Shown in pieces: positions 40,881-49,997 of a stretch of DNA of 64,000 nt; the stretch's first letter is position 1; each line of letters opens with the position of its first letter. The position numbers and the translations under genes are program-made. Source of the stretch: Telluribacter sp035998675 (GTDB taxonomy: Bacteria; Bacteroidota; Bacteroidia; Cytophagales; Spirosomataceae); NCBI RefSeq assembly GCF_035998675.1, contig NZ_DASYHI010000021.1, forward strand, positions 62,001-126,000. The letters are read 5' to 3'. The notes beneath the pieces are model-generated. The model was not told the origin of the DNA and made no database searches. It saw nothing but the letters and a program-made list of their open reading frames with translations.

Positions 40881-41753
40881 ATGTCTGGTCTTATTCTTAA
40901 CGATACACTTTGGGAGGTACTTGCCGTACACCTTACTCTCTCCGAGCAGCAGTGGTTGAAGGAAAAAGGAGCCACCCCGCCCCGGGAGCTGATGACTGCC
41001 TTTGTGGCCGCTCCGCGGTTTCTTTCCAAGCGCACAATTCAAACTGATGTCAACCATAGCCTCGAAATCAGTAAACTCCTGCCCGGCTTTTCCATTGAAG
41101 GCTGGAATGTGGTACGTCTGAGTCGGGTGTGGCTGCTTACCTGCCTGGACGTGGCTGAGCGGGAGGCGTACATCCTGCCTATTGAAACCTTATTTGATAC
41201 GGCCGAAATGAATGAACTGGTAGCGCTTTACTCGGCTCTGCCCCTGCTGGAGTACCCCGAGCAGTGGCTGTTCCGGGCGACCGATGCCGTGCGCTCCAAC
41301 ATGGGTGTTGTATTGGACTCCATAGCCCTGAACAACCCCTACCCTGCCCGCTTCTTTACCGAATCGGCCTGGAACCAGCTCGTGCTGAAGGTTATTTTTA
41401 ACGACAAGCCGATTCACCAGATCGTGGGACTCGACGAACGAACCAATGAGCCCCTGGCCCGTACCCTCTCCGACTTCGCCCATGAACGCTGGGCCGCCGG
41501 TCGTAAGGTAGCGCCCCAGGTGTGGCGGTTGGTGAGTAAATATATGGATGAGGCACTTTTAAAGGATATGGAGCATCTTTTCAAGTCCAGCCAGCCCTAC
41601 GACCAGGCCGCGGCAGCGCTGGCCTGCCACCATTCCGATTATGAACCTGCCCGACGGCTGCTTGCCTCCCACCCCGAACTGGAAAAATCAGTACAACATG
41701 GTACCCTGACCTGGGCCCAACTTGAATTTACCGACCTAAACACCTATGTGTAA
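40881..41753 (+). CDS. eboA: EboA-domain protein
   Basis: 290 residues, soluble and helix-rich, with no known catalytic motif. Recognised by content (RLSRVWLLTCLDV, LPLLEYPEQWLFRATDAVRS, LNNPYPARFFTESAWNQLVLK) and, more firmly, as the first gene of the six-gene Ebo set found in cyanobacteria, Bacteroidota and eustigmatophyte plastids. EboA is thought to be an accessory protein to the other Ebo enzymes in processing or exporting a metabolite. Its stop overlaps the eboB start by 8 bases. Confidence 0.85.
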   Translation: MSGLILNDTLWEVLAVHLTLSEQQWLKEKGATPPRELMTAFVAAPRFLSKRTIQTDVNHSLEISKLLPGFSIEGWNVVRLSRVWLLTCLDVAEREAYILPIETLFDTAEMNELVALYSALPLLEYPEQWLFRATDAVRSNMGVVLDSIALNNPYPARFFTESAWNQLVLKVIFNDKPIHQIVGLDERTNEPLARTLSDFAHERWAAGRKVAPQVWRLVSKYMDEALLKDMEHLFKSSQPYDQAAAALACHHSDYEPARRLLASHPELEKSVQHGTLTWAQLEFTDLNTYV

Positions 41754-42762
41754 TCATAAAGAAGTACAACAAAACCCCTCGCATTTTGAGGAAACCGAAG
41801 GAGTAGCTACCCACTGCGACCTGGGCTGGAACGACTACCAGGAACTTATTCGGGGAATGCGGTTTTTTGATCCGCACATTCACATGACCTCCCGTACCAC
41901 CGACGACTACCAGGCCATGGCCGACGCGGGAATTGTAGCGCTCATTGAACCGGCTTTCTGGCTGGGGCAGCCGCGCACGGGACTTTCTACTTTTAAGGAT
42001 TATTACAGCAGCCTGGTGGGCTGGGAGCGATTCCGGTCGTCGCAGTTTGGCATAAAACACTACTGTACCATTGGACTAAATTCCCGCGAAGCCAATAACG
42101 AACCCCTGGCCGAACAGGTCATGGAAATTCTGCCCCTATTCCTCTACAAGGAAGGAGTGGTGGGGGTAGGGGAAATTGGCTTTGACGACCAAACCGCCGC
42201 GGAAGAAAAGTACTACCGTGCGCAGCTTGAGCTGGCCAAATCAGCCCGGCTTCCCGTACAGGTACATACACCCCACCGCGACAAAAAGCAGGGTACCGAG
42301 CGCAGCATGGCCATAGCGCTGGAACACGGCCTTGACCCCTCCTGGGTTATTATTGACCACAACAACGAAGAAACTGTAAAGAGCGTACTGGACCAGGGCT
42401 TTTGGGCGGCCTTTACTATTTACCCATTTACCAAAATGGGCAATGAACGCATGGTAAAGGTAGTGGAGCAGTACGGCCCGGAGCGTATTATGGTCAATTC
42501 AGCCGCCGACTGGGGCATCTCTGATCCACTGGCTATTCCCAAAACCGCCGCTCTGATGAAAATGAACCAGATTTCGGACGAGGCCATTCGCCTGGTGACT
42601 TACCAGAATGCCATCGAAGCCTTCGGTCTGAGTGGTCAGATTGATACCGCTGATTTTGAGAATGGAGTGGAAGTAGACCAAAACCAGAAGTACAACGGGA
42701 ACACCATTTTGCGGGGTGGGCAGCAACCCCGCACAGCCAAAGACTCCTTAGTAATCCGGTAA
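41746..42762 (+). CDS. eboB: EboB, TatD-like metal-dependent hydrolase
   Basis: 338 residues with a TIM-barrel hydrolase of the TatD type. Metal ligands visible: HxH in FFDPHIHMTSRTTDDYQAM (about 44-46), Glu in GVGEIGFDD (about 140), His in VQVHTPHRDK (about 174-177), and Asp in VIIDHNN (about 203). TatD proteins cleave phosphodiesters, but here the substrate probably belongs to the Ebo metabolite. Starts inside eboA (8-base overlap) and ends 1 base before eboC, a tight operon. Confidence 0.88.
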   Translation: MCNHKEVQQNPSHFEETEGVATHCDLGWNDYQELIRGMRFFDPHIHMTSRTTDDYQAMADAGIVALIEPAFWLGQPRTGLSTFKDYYSSLVGWERFRSSQFGIKHYCTIGLNSREANNEPLAEQVMEILPLFLYKEGVVGVGEIGFDDQTAAEEKYYRAQLELAKSARLPVQVHTPHRDKKQGTERSMAIALEHGLDPSWVIIDHNNEETVKSVLDQGFWAAFTIYPFTKMGNERMVKVVEQYGPERIMVNSAADWGISDPLAIPKTAALMKMNQISDEAIRLVTYQNAIEAFGLSGQIDTADFENGVEVDQNQKYNGNTILRGGQQPRTAKDSLVIR

Positions 42763-42763
42763 G

Positions 42764-43639
42764 GTGGGTAATCTGAAAGCATACCTGCAGCTGACACGTC
42801 CGGCCAATCTGGTCACGGCACTGGCCGATATCCTGGCCGGAGTAGCCATCGCCCAGTTTACGTTCTATTCACCCTATTTGGTACCCGGCTCCTTACTGCT
42901 GGCCACGCTTGGCTTGTACGGGGGTGGCGTAGTGATGAACGACGTGTTTGATGCTGAACTGGATGCCGTTGAACGTCCCGAACGCCCCATTCCCAGCGGC
43001 AGGGTCAGTCTGGGTTCCGCTACTACTTTGGGAGTAATGCTACTGCTGGCGGGAATCGCCTTTGCCGCTTTGTACAGTCCGCTTAGTGCATCTATTGCCG
43101 CTCTGGTGGCCGTTGGAGCCTTGGTTTATGACAAATGGGCGAAGCACAGCGCCCTGCTGGGTCCTTTGACCATGGGCCTATGCCGGGGTGGTAACCTGTT
43201 ATTAGGTATAAGCTCCGTTCCCCAGGCTCTCTACGACTGGGGCTTTCTGGCCCTGGTCCCGGTGGTTTATATCGGAGCCATTACCCTCATTAGTCAGGAC
43301 GAAGTGCACGGCGGAAAACGTCGTACCTTGTACATTGCCGCCAGCCTGTACCTGCTGGTCCACCTGGTTCAGCTGGCTGTTTCTTTTACAAAAGGGAATC
43401 TCCTGCTGACTGCCCCCCTGGTGGCCCTGCACGCCTGGATGATAGGACGCCCGCTACTGGTTGCGATAAAAAACCCCGTTGGCCCCCTGATAGGGAAAGC
43501 TGTAAAAGCAGGGGTAATTTCCCTGATAATCATGAATGCCGCCTGGTGTATGGCCTTTGGCAACTGGCACCTGGCATTGATTGGCATACTCCTTTTACCA
43601 ATATCTTTAAAATTAGCGCGTATTTTTGCTGTGACTTAG
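42764..43639 (+). CDS. eboC: EboC, UbiA-like prenyltransferase
   Basis: 291 residues with about eight membrane helices, starting at GTG 42764. The first Asp-rich prenyl-diphosphate motif is clear: NDVFDAELDAVERPERPIPSG (about 65-85, NDxxDxxxD). The second motif, usually Yx3KDx3DxxGD, appears as LISQDEVHGGKRR with only part of its acidic residues. It likely joins a polyprenyl group to a soluble acceptor in the membrane. Third gene of the ebo operon. Confidence 0.88.
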   Translation: MGNLKAYLQLTRPANLVTALADILAGVAIAQFTFYSPYLVPGSLLLATLGLYGGGVVMNDVFDAELDAVERPERPIPSGRVSLGSATTLGVMLLLAGIAFAALYSPLSASIAALVAVGALVYDKWAKHSALLGPLTMGLCRGGNLLLGISSVPQALYDWGFLALVPVVYIGAITLISQDEVHGGKRRTLYIAASLYLLVHLVQLAVSFTKGNLLLTAPLVALHAWMIGRPLLVAIKNPVGPLIGKAVKAGVISLIIMNAAWCMAFGNWHLALIGILLLPISLKLARIFAVT

Positions 43640-43655
43640 CGTCCGAAACCCACTT

Positions 43656-44816
43656 ATGCAAACCCTAAAACAACAATTTCAGGTAGAATACACCTATTCC
43701 ATATTTTTTACAAAAGGGCTGTTCTCCCCCCGGAATACCGCTTTGAGTGACTTTCTGCGCGCCTACGGCGAAGCCGGATTCAAACGGAAGGCACTGGTAG
43801 TACTGGACGACGGCCTCATGGAACCCTACCCCAACCTCATCGACGATATTACCAATTACTTTGCCGACCTCACCGATACGATACAGTTAGTACCTTCTCT
43901 CATGATTCTTCCCGGTGGGGAAGCCTGTAAAAATGATCCTTCCCTGTTTGAACGCCTGGTGCAGGCCGTTGACACTTCGGGTATTGACCGTCATTCGTTC
44001 ATTATTGCCGTAGGAGGTGGGGCCTTGCTGGACCTGGTGGGTTATGCCGCGGCGGTGTCGCACCGGGGGGTAAAGCATATCCGCATACCTACAACAGTAC
44101 TTTCGCAGAATGACTCGGGCGTGGGGGTAAAAAATGGAATAAACTACCAGGGCAAAAAAAACTTCCTGGGGTCGTTTGCCCCCCCGGTGGCCGTTTTTAA
44201 TGACAGCAATTTCCTGAAGAGCCTGGCAGACCGCGACTGGCGGGCCGGTATGTCCGAAGCCATTAAAGTGGCTCTTATCAAAGACCAGGCTTTCTTTGAA
44301 TGGATGGAAAATAACGCGCTGGCGCTGGCCCAGCGGGACGAAGCGGCCATGGAGTACCTGATTCACCGCTGTGCTGAAATGCACGTTGAGCACATTCGCA
44401 GTGGCGACCCGTTTGAGTTTGGTTCGTCGCGCCCGCTGGATTTTGGTCACTGGGCGGCGCATAAACTGGAGTACCTCACCAATTTTTCCATTCGCCACGG
44501 CGAGGCAGTAGCGATTGGGATTGCACTGGATAGCGTGTACTCCGTTAAGGTGGGGTTACTTTCCGAAGAGGCGCTGCAGCGTATCCTGAACCTGATACAC
44601 CAGCTGGGATTTGAACTATACCACCCCGCGCTTTCTGAGAACGACAAAGAGTTGCTCCGGGCGGGGCTGCACGAGTTTCAGGAGCACCTGGGCGGCCGCC
44701 TGACCATTATGCTCCTGAAGGCTATTGGACAAGGCGTGGAGGTACACCAGATGGATGCCGAACTCATTGCTGATTCCGTTGACTACCTCGAAACCTTTAA
44801 TTCTTCTCTGGTATGA
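43656..44816 (+). CDS. eboD: EboD, 3-dehydroquinate-synthase-like protein
   Basis: 386 residues, of the sugar-phosphate cyclase superfamily. NAD-binding GGGALLDLVGYAAA and PTTVLSQNDSGVGVKNGIN (about 110-165) and the metal-binding motifs (Glu in MSEAIKVALIKD, His in DFGHWAAHKLE and RHGEAVAIG) are present. Being in the ebo operon, not with shikimate genes, it should close a different sugar-phosphate ring, giving a polar cyclitol that EboC could prenylate. Its stop overlaps the eboE start by 4 bases. Confidence 0.9.
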   Translation: MQTLKQQFQVEYTYSIFFTKGLFSPRNTALSDFLRAYGEAGFKRKALVVLDDGLMEPYPNLIDDITNYFADLTDTIQLVPSLMILPGGEACKNDPSLFERLVQAVDTSGIDRHSFIIAVGGGALLDLVGYAAAVSHRGVKHIRIPTTVLSQNDSGVGVKNGINYQGKKNFLGSFAPPVAVFNDSNFLKSLADRDWRAGMSEAIKVALIKDQAFFEWMENNALALAQRDEAAMEYLIHRCAEMHVEHIRSGDPFEFGSSRPLDFGHWAAHKLEYLTNFSIRHGEAVAIGIALDSVYSVKVGLLSEEALQRILNLIHQLGFELYHPALSENDKELLRAGLHEFQEHLGGRLTIMLLKAIGQGVEVHQMDAELIADSVDYLETFNSSLV

Positions 44817-46015
44817 AAACGCCTTTTGGACACCTGACCTACTGCAGCAATATTCACCCCGGCGAACACTGGGAAGACCATTTCCGGGCGTTGCGGGACA
44901 ATATCCCTTATATCCGGCAGGAACTGGCTCCCGATCAGCCTTTTGCGCTGGGTTTACGCCTGGCGAATGAGGCTTCCCTTGAGCTGGAAAATCCCGAACG
45001 CCTGGCTGAGTTTAAAACCTGGTTGCGGGAGCAATGGGTATACGTGTTTACAATGAATGGTTTCCCCTACGGAGGCTTTCATGATACCCGGGTCAAGGAC
45101 AACGTCCACAGTCCCGACTGGACCACCACCGAGCGTACCCAGTATACAATACGACTCTTTAAAATCCTGTCCCAGCTTCTGCCGGACGGTATGGAAGGCG
45201 GGGTATCAACCTCACCCCTATCCTACCGCTTCTGGTGGAAAAACGAGACGGAGACCCGCAATGCTATTGAAACGGCAACGAATAATATTCTCCTGATTGC
45301 GGAAAACCTGGTAGAAATACGCCAGGAAACAGGCAAGGTCATGCACCTGGACATTGAGCCCGAACCCGACGGATTACTCGAAAATTCGGAAGAGTTTGTG
45401 GCCTGGTACCGCGACTTTTTGCTGCCAATGGGGATTCCTTATTTACAAAAAAAGTTTGACTTCGACGAGGAGGAAGCCCGGGAGGCCCTGCTTACCCACA
45501 TCCAGCTGTGCTACGATATATGCCACTTTGCCGTGGGTTACGAAGAGCCGCAGGACGTCCTGGACCGGCTGGCTACCGTGGGCATACGGGTGGGAAAAAT
45601 ACAGATAAGCTCAGCGGTGAAGATGGATCTGGAGAGCGCGAGCGAAGAAAAAATTGAGGCTATCCGTGCCTTTGATGAACCCGTGTACCTGCACCAGGTA
45701 GTGGCCCGAACCCCGGAGGGTACCTTCCGGAAGTACCCCGACTTACCCGAAGCCCTGGCCGACTGGAAGCAGCAACATAATGAATGGCGGATACACTTCC
45801 ATGTACCTCTGTTTGTAGATACCTACGGCTCACTGGAATCAACGCAGCAAGATATTATCAATACTCTGGCTGTTCATAAACTACGCCCCTTTACCCAACA
45901 CCTGGAAGTAGAAACCTACACCTGGGGGGTACTTCCGGAGGAAATTCAAAAACCAATTGGTGAATCCATTGTTCGGGAGATGAAGTGGGTAAAAAATGGG
46001 TTAAACGAAGAGTAA
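44813..46015 (+). CDS. eboE: EboE, TIM-barrel metabolite-traffic protein
   Basis: 400 residues of the xylose-isomerase-like TIM-barrel type. The acidic and His residues that would bind metal are seen in MHLDIEPEPDGLL (about 178-190), CYDICHFAVGYEEP (about 232-245), KIQISSAVKMDL and FHVPLFVDTYG (about 325-335). It is annotated in related genomes as the EboE sugar phosphate isomerase/epimerase. ATGA overlap with eboD indicates coupled translation. Confidence 0.87.
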   Translation: MKTPFGHLTYCSNIHPGEHWEDHFRALRDNIPYIRQELAPDQPFALGLRLANEASLELENPERLAEFKTWLREQWVYVFTMNGFPYGGFHDTRVKDNVHSPDWTTTERTQYTIRLFKILSQLLPDGMEGGVSTSPLSYRFWWKNETETRNAIETATNNILLIAENLVEIRQETGKVMHLDIEPEPDGLLENSEEFVAWYRDFLLPMGIPYLQKKFDFDEEEAREALLTHIQLCYDICHFAVGYEEPQDVLDRLATVGIRVGKIQISSAVKMDLESASEEKIEAIRAFDEPVYLHQVVARTPEGTFRKYPDLPEALADWKQQHNEWRIHFHVPLFVDTYGSLESTQQDIINTLAVHKLRPFTQHLEVETYTWGVLPEEIQKPIGESIVREMKWVKNGLNEE

Positions 46016-46021
46016 AGTACT

Positions 46022-47386
46022 ATGCAGAAGACGGTTGTTATTGATATAGTGGGACTCAGCGCCAACCTGATTGGAGAATATACTCCATTTCTGAAGGAGT
46101 ACCTTCGGGGCCGGTACCTGACCCCTATCAAGCCGGTTCTTCCTGCGGTAACTACCACCGCCCAAAGCTGCTATGTTACGGGTAGGTGGCCGACCGAAAA
46201 TGGCATTGTGGGTAATGGCTGGTACGACCGGGAAGATGCCGAGGTAAAATTCTGGAAGCAGTCTAACAAACTGGTGCAGGGTGAAAAAATCTGGGAGGCG
46301 GCCCGGAAACTTGACCCTTCCTTTACCTGCTCCAAAATGTTTTGGTGGTACAATATGTACTCCACCGCCGACTACTCCGTTACGCCCCGTCCCCAGTACC
46401 ACGCCGATGGCGTTAAGGCTCCGGACTGTTATGCCCAGCCCGCTAGCCTGCGTGATGAACTTCAGAGTGAGCTGGGGCAGTTTCCGCTTTTCAATTTCTG
46501 GGGGCCCACTGCCAATATCAAATCATCCAAATGGATTGCGGACGCTTCCATCTGGGTGGATAAAAAATACGACCCTACCCTTACGCTCATCTACCTGCCC
46601 CACCTGGACTATTGCCTTCAGAAGTTCGGGGACGATTTCTCTAAAATCCACCAGGAATTAGGCGAAGTTGATGGACTGGTTGCTGACTTGGTGCGGCACT
46701 ACGAAGCCCGAAATACCCGTATAATTCTGCTTTCCGAATACGGAATAAACCCCGTCAGCCGCCCCATCCATATTAACCGCATTCTGCGGGAGGAAGGTAC
46801 CATTGCGGTCCGGAACGAGCGCTGGTACGAACTGCTCGACGCCGGTGCCTCACCGGCCTTCGCCACCGCCGACCACCAGGTTGCGCACGTTTATATCAAT
46901 GACCCAACGGTGAAGGAAAAGGTTAAAAAGCGTCTACAGCAAACCCCGGGAATAGCCCTGGTACTGGATGAAGAAGGAAAACAGATCTACCATATCGACC
47001 ACGAAAGAGCCGGTGACCTGGTAGTTGTGGCCGAACCGGATAGCTGGTTTACCTACTACTACTGGCTCGATGACGCAAAAGCTCCCGACTACGCCAAGCT
47101 GGTGGATATTCACCGGAAACCCGGTTATGACCCCGTCGAGATGTTCATGGACCCCAAAAACCCCCTGATTAAGCTGCGGGCCGGGTACAAGTTAGGCCGA
47201 AAATTAATGGGTTTCAGGTACCTCATGGATGTTATTCCGCTGGATGCCACCTTAATAAAAGGCTCCCACGGCAGTCCGCTGGTACCGCGCGAGTACTACC
47301 CGGTCTGCATCACCAGCGACCCGCTACCGCAGGCGGAACTGGAAGCAACCGAAGTATATGATATAATCTGGAATCACCTTCAGTAG
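46022..47386 (+). CDS. eboF: EboF, alkaline-phosphatase-superfamily protein
   Basis: 454 residues of the nucleotide pyrophosphatase/phosphodiesterase branch. The nucleophile Thr region is PAVTTTAQSCYVTGRWPTENG (about 40-60, TTT), with the metal residues in LPHLDYCLQKFG (about 198-206), LLSEYGINPVSRPIHIN (about 241-257) and a His in KGSHGSPLVP (about 421). No signal peptide. It probably removes phosphate from the Ebo intermediate. Its last 7 bases overlap the end of the convergent DUF456 gene. Confidence 0.88.
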   Translation: MQKTVVIDIVGLSANLIGEYTPFLKEYLRGRYLTPIKPVLPAVTTTAQSCYVTGRWPTENGIVGNGWYDREDAEVKFWKQSNKLVQGEKIWEAARKLDPSFTCSKMFWWYNMYSTADYSVTPRPQYHADGVKAPDCYAQPASLRDELQSELGQFPLFNFWGPTANIKSSKWIADASIWVDKKYDPTLTLIYLPHLDYCLQKFGDDFSKIHQELGEVDGLVADLVRHYEARNTRIILLSEYGINPVSRPIHINRILREEGTIAVRNERWYELLDAGASPAFATADHQVAHVYINDPTVKEKVKKRLQQTPGIALVLDEEGKQIYHIDHERAGDLVVVAEPDSWFTYYYWLDDAKAPDYAKLVDIHRKPGYDPVEMFMDPKNPLIKLRAGYKLGRKLMGFRYLMDVIPLDATLIKGSHGSPLVPREYYPVCITSDPLPQAELEATEVYDIIWNHLQ

Positions 47387-47886
47387 GTGGTAGTACCACT
47401 GTCGCCAAAGTACCCCGCCAGCTCTACTACGGCGTAGCCGATCATAATCAGGCACAGGATTACTTCCATGACCATGCCGGTCAGAAAGCCCAGAAAAGAA
47501 CCTAGGGCGGCCTTGAAGGCCACTTTCCGGGTGGAGCCTCCAATTAATTCCCCAAAAAGCGCCCCCAGAAAAGTACCCAGAAAAATACCAATACCGGGTA
47601 ACACAAAAAAACCAATCACCAACCCCACCACGGCCCCGATACTGCCGTAACGGGTACCTCCAAACTTTTTAGCCCCCCAGATAGGAATAAAATAATCCAG
47701 GGCCGCAATGAGAACGGTAAGGAGGCCCAGTCCAACCAGAACAGCGGTACTGAATTCGGTATAGGAACTGAAATGAAGCAGCAAGAGTCCCCCAAAACTG
47801 AGCGAGGGGCCGGGGGTAGGCAAAACTGCCCCGGCCAGTCCGCCGAATAAACAAATCAGACCCAGAACGAGTAATATAGTATCCAT
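47380..47886 (-). CDS. DUF456-family membrane protein
   Basis: 168 residues with about five helices. The family features are LGLICLFGGLAGAVLPTPGP (N-terminal), DYFIPIWGAKKFGGTRYGSIG, and the Gly-rich IGFFVLPGIGIFLGTFLGALFGELIGG. Function unknown. Its end overlaps the end of eboF by 7 bases on the other strand, so no terminator separates them. Confidence 0.9.
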   Translation of the reverse strand: MDTILLVLGLICLFGGLAGAVLPTPGPSLSFGGLLLLHFSSYTEFSTAVLVGLGLLTVLIAALDYFIPIWGAKKFGGTRYGSIGAVVGLVIGFFVLPGIGIFLGTFLGALFGELIGGSTRKVAFKAALGSFLGFLTGMVMEVILCLIMIGYAVVELAGYFGDSGTTTY

Positions 47887-47916
47887 GATTAACGGTATTT
47901 ATTGAATTGGATTTAC

Positions 47917-47945
47917 TAAAAAAACCATGCGTCATTCTATCTTTG
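47917..47945 (+). promoter_or_regulatory. Promoter upstream of the saccharopine-dehydrogenase-like gene
   Basis: TTG (47917-47919), 18 bases, then a perfect TATCTTTG (47938-47945). This is the best -33/-7 pair in the window. A start a few bases later leaves a leader of about 75 bases. Confidence 0.55.
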
Positions 47946-48027
47946 CCCACCTGTTAGGGTTCAAAAGCTAATCGGGAAGATGGACCACCTGTATTATTTG
48001 GATTTAAATTCACTCAATTAACATATC

Positions 48028-49245
48028 ATGTCTAAAGTACTCATTATAGGAGCCGGAGGTGTAGGGAGTGTGGTCGCGCACAAATGTGCCATGAACAGCC
48101 ACGTATTCACCAGTATTTTACTGGCCAGCCGTACCAAAGCCAAATGTGATAAAATAGCCGCCGAAATCAAAGAAATGCACGGTGTGGATATCTCAACGGC
48201 TCAGGTAGATGCCGACATAGTAGCCGAAACGGTCATGCTCATCAAGCAGTTTCAGCCCGTGATGGTGATCAACGTGGCCCTGCCCTATCAGGACCTGACC
48301 ATTATGGATGCCTGTCTGGCTACGGGTGTTCACTACCTCGATACGGCCAACTATGAGCCCAAGGACGTAGCCAAGTTTGAGTACAGCTGGCAGTGGGCCT
48401 ACCAGGACAAATTTAAGGAAGCCGGATTAATGGCCCTGCTGGGGTGCGGATTTGACCCCGGTGTAACGCAGGTTTTTACGGCCTACGCCGCCAGGCACCA
48501 CTTCGACGAAATGCACTACCTCGACATCGTAGACTGCAACGCCGGCGACCACGGTAAAGCCTTTGCCACCAACTTTAATCCTGAGATTAATATCCGCGAG
48601 ATTACCCAGCCCGGCCGCTACTGGGAAAACGGTGAGTGGGTCGAGATTCCGGCCATGTCCATTCATAAACCTATTGACTACCCCAGCATCGGCGAAAAGG
48701 AAAGTTATGTCCTGTATCACGAGGAGCTGGAGTCGCTGGTAAAGCACTTCCCTACCCTCAAGCGGGCCCGCTTCTGGATGACCTTCGGCCAACAGTATAT
48801 TACGCACCTCAATGTACTGGAGAACGTAGGCATGACCAGCATACAGCCCATCAATTTTAAAGGCGTAGATATAGTACCCCTTGAATTCCTGAAAGCGGTA
48901 CTACCGGCCCCCGAATCCCTGGGTGAAAACTACAAGGGGCAGACTTCCATTGGTTGCCAGATCAGGGGAATCAAGGACGGAGAAGAAAAGACCTACTACG
49001 TCTGGAACAACTGCGACCATGCCGAATGCTGGCGCGAAGTACGGTCGCAGGCCGTGAGCTACACCACCGGCGTACCAGCTATGATTGGCGCCATGCTCAT
49101 GCTCACCGAGCCCGACTGGATGAAACCGGGCGTATGGAACTGCGAGCAGCTGAATCCGGACCCGTTCATGGAAAAACTTATTCTGCACGGGCTACCCTGG
49201 AATGAGCGCATCAACCTGCCACTCCCCCACGAGTACCCGGCTTAA
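48028..49245 (+). CDS. Carboxynorspermidine dehydrogenase-like (saccharopine dehydrogenase family)
   Basis: 405 residues with an N-terminal NADP-binding Rossmann fold (VLIIGAGGVGSVVAHKCAMN) and features of the carboxynorspermidine/carboxyspermidine dehydrogenases: VINVALPYQDLTIMDACL, DTANYEPKD, GCGFDPGVTQVFTAYA and YYVWNNCDHAECWREV. The usual reaction joins a diamine to aspartate semialdehyde. Its normal partner, carboxynorspermidine decarboxylase, is not adjacent, so the full pathway cannot be judged from here. Confidence 0.9.
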   Translation: MSKVLIIGAGGVGSVVAHKCAMNSHVFTSILLASRTKAKCDKIAAEIKEMHGVDISTAQVDADIVAETVMLIKQFQPVMVINVALPYQDLTIMDACLATGVHYLDTANYEPKDVAKFEYSWQWAYQDKFKEAGLMALLGCGFDPGVTQVFTAYAARHHFDEMHYLDIVDCNAGDHGKAFATNFNPEINIREITQPGRYWENGEWVEIPAMSIHKPIDYPSIGEKESYVLYHEELESLVKHFPTLKRARFWMTFGQQYITHLNVLENVGMTSIQPINFKGVDIVPLEFLKAVLPAPESLGENYKGQTSIGCQIRGIKDGEEKTYYVWNNCDHAECWREVRSQAVSYTTGVPAMIGAMLMLTEPDWMKPGVWNCEQLNPDPFMEKLILHGLPWNERINLPLPHEYPA

Positions 49246-49260
49246 ACTATCAGGTACTTC

Positions 49261-49298
49261 AACAGGAAAGCCCCGGTACATGCCGGGGCTTTCCTGTT
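49261..49298 (+). terminator. Rho-independent-type hairpin with repeated arms
   Basis: 16-bp arms AACAGGAAAGCCCCGG / CCGGGGCTTTCCTGTT around TACATG. The same arms recur exactly at 58864-58900 with a different loop. Confidence 0.85.
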
Positions 49299-49356
49299 GG
49301 GGAATCCAGCGTTTTATTTTTAGAAGTACTAATTACCCTCCCCGAAAAATTAACTA

Positions 49357-49929
49357 ATGAGCAAGGACTATATTGAAGGGCAAGAGTATACCAACGAAAA
49401 TTTCACCGAAAAACGCCTCCCGAGGGCAGAATACGAAAACTGCACTTTTACCGGCTGCACCTTCTCAAATTCCGACCTTTCCGGTATTGAGTTTCTGACC
49501 TGCCAGTTCGAGAATTGTGACCTTAGTATGGCCCGGCTAAAAGGTACTGCTTTCAAAGAGGTAACATTCAGGGGCTGTAAGCTATTCGGGCTTCGCTTCG
49601 ACGATTGTACCAGATTCCTGCTTTCCTTCCGGTTTGAGAACTGTCTGCTCAATTTTTCATCTTTTTATAGTTTAAAGCTGAAAAAAATTCGCTTCACGGA
49701 CTGCCGACTCGAAGAGGTAGATTTTGTAGAGGCTGACCTGACTGGGGCTGCCTTCCTTAATTGTGACCTCAACCGGGCCGTGTTCAGGAGTACCATTCTG
49801 GAAGGAGCGGACTTTCGTTCTGCATATAACTTCTCCATTGATCCCGAAGCCAACCGGATCGGCAAAGCCAGATTTGCGCTGCACAGCGTGGCGGGGCTTT
49901 TGGATAAGTACAACATTAGCATCGAGTAA
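49357..49929 (+). CDS. Pentapeptide-repeat protein
   Basis: 190 residues built of pentapeptide-type repeats (A/C-D/N-L/F-x-x), e.g. NCTFTGCTFSNSDLSGIEFL, CQFENCDLSMARLKGTAF and FVEADLTGAAFLNCDLNRAVF; the consensus central L/F and repeated Cys form a right-handed quadrilateral helix. Size and the interruption near the middle recall Qnr/McbG proteins that protect DNA gyrase, but many relatives have no such role. Single gene. Confidence 0.9.
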   Translation: MSKDYIEGQEYTNENFTEKRLPRAEYENCTFTGCTFSNSDLSGIEFLTCQFENCDLSMARLKGTAFKEVTFRGCKLFGLRFDDCTRFLLSFRFENCLLNFSSFYSLKLKKIRFTDCRLEEVDFVEADLTGAAFLNCDLNRAVFRSTILEGADFRSAYNFSIDPEANRIGKARFALHSVAGLLDKYNISIE

Positions 49930-49940
49930 CCTGGATAAAA

Positions 49941-49970
49941 GAAGAGCCCGGCTGGTGGCCGGGCTTCTTC
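49941..49970 (+). terminator. Hairpin terminator after pentapeptide gene
   Basis: AGCCCGGC / GCCGGGCT with a TGGTG loop, followed by TCTTCCTGTTTC. Lies between convergent genes. Confidence 0.65.
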
Positions 49971-49997
49971 CTGTTTCTTGAAAATTATTCTTTATAA

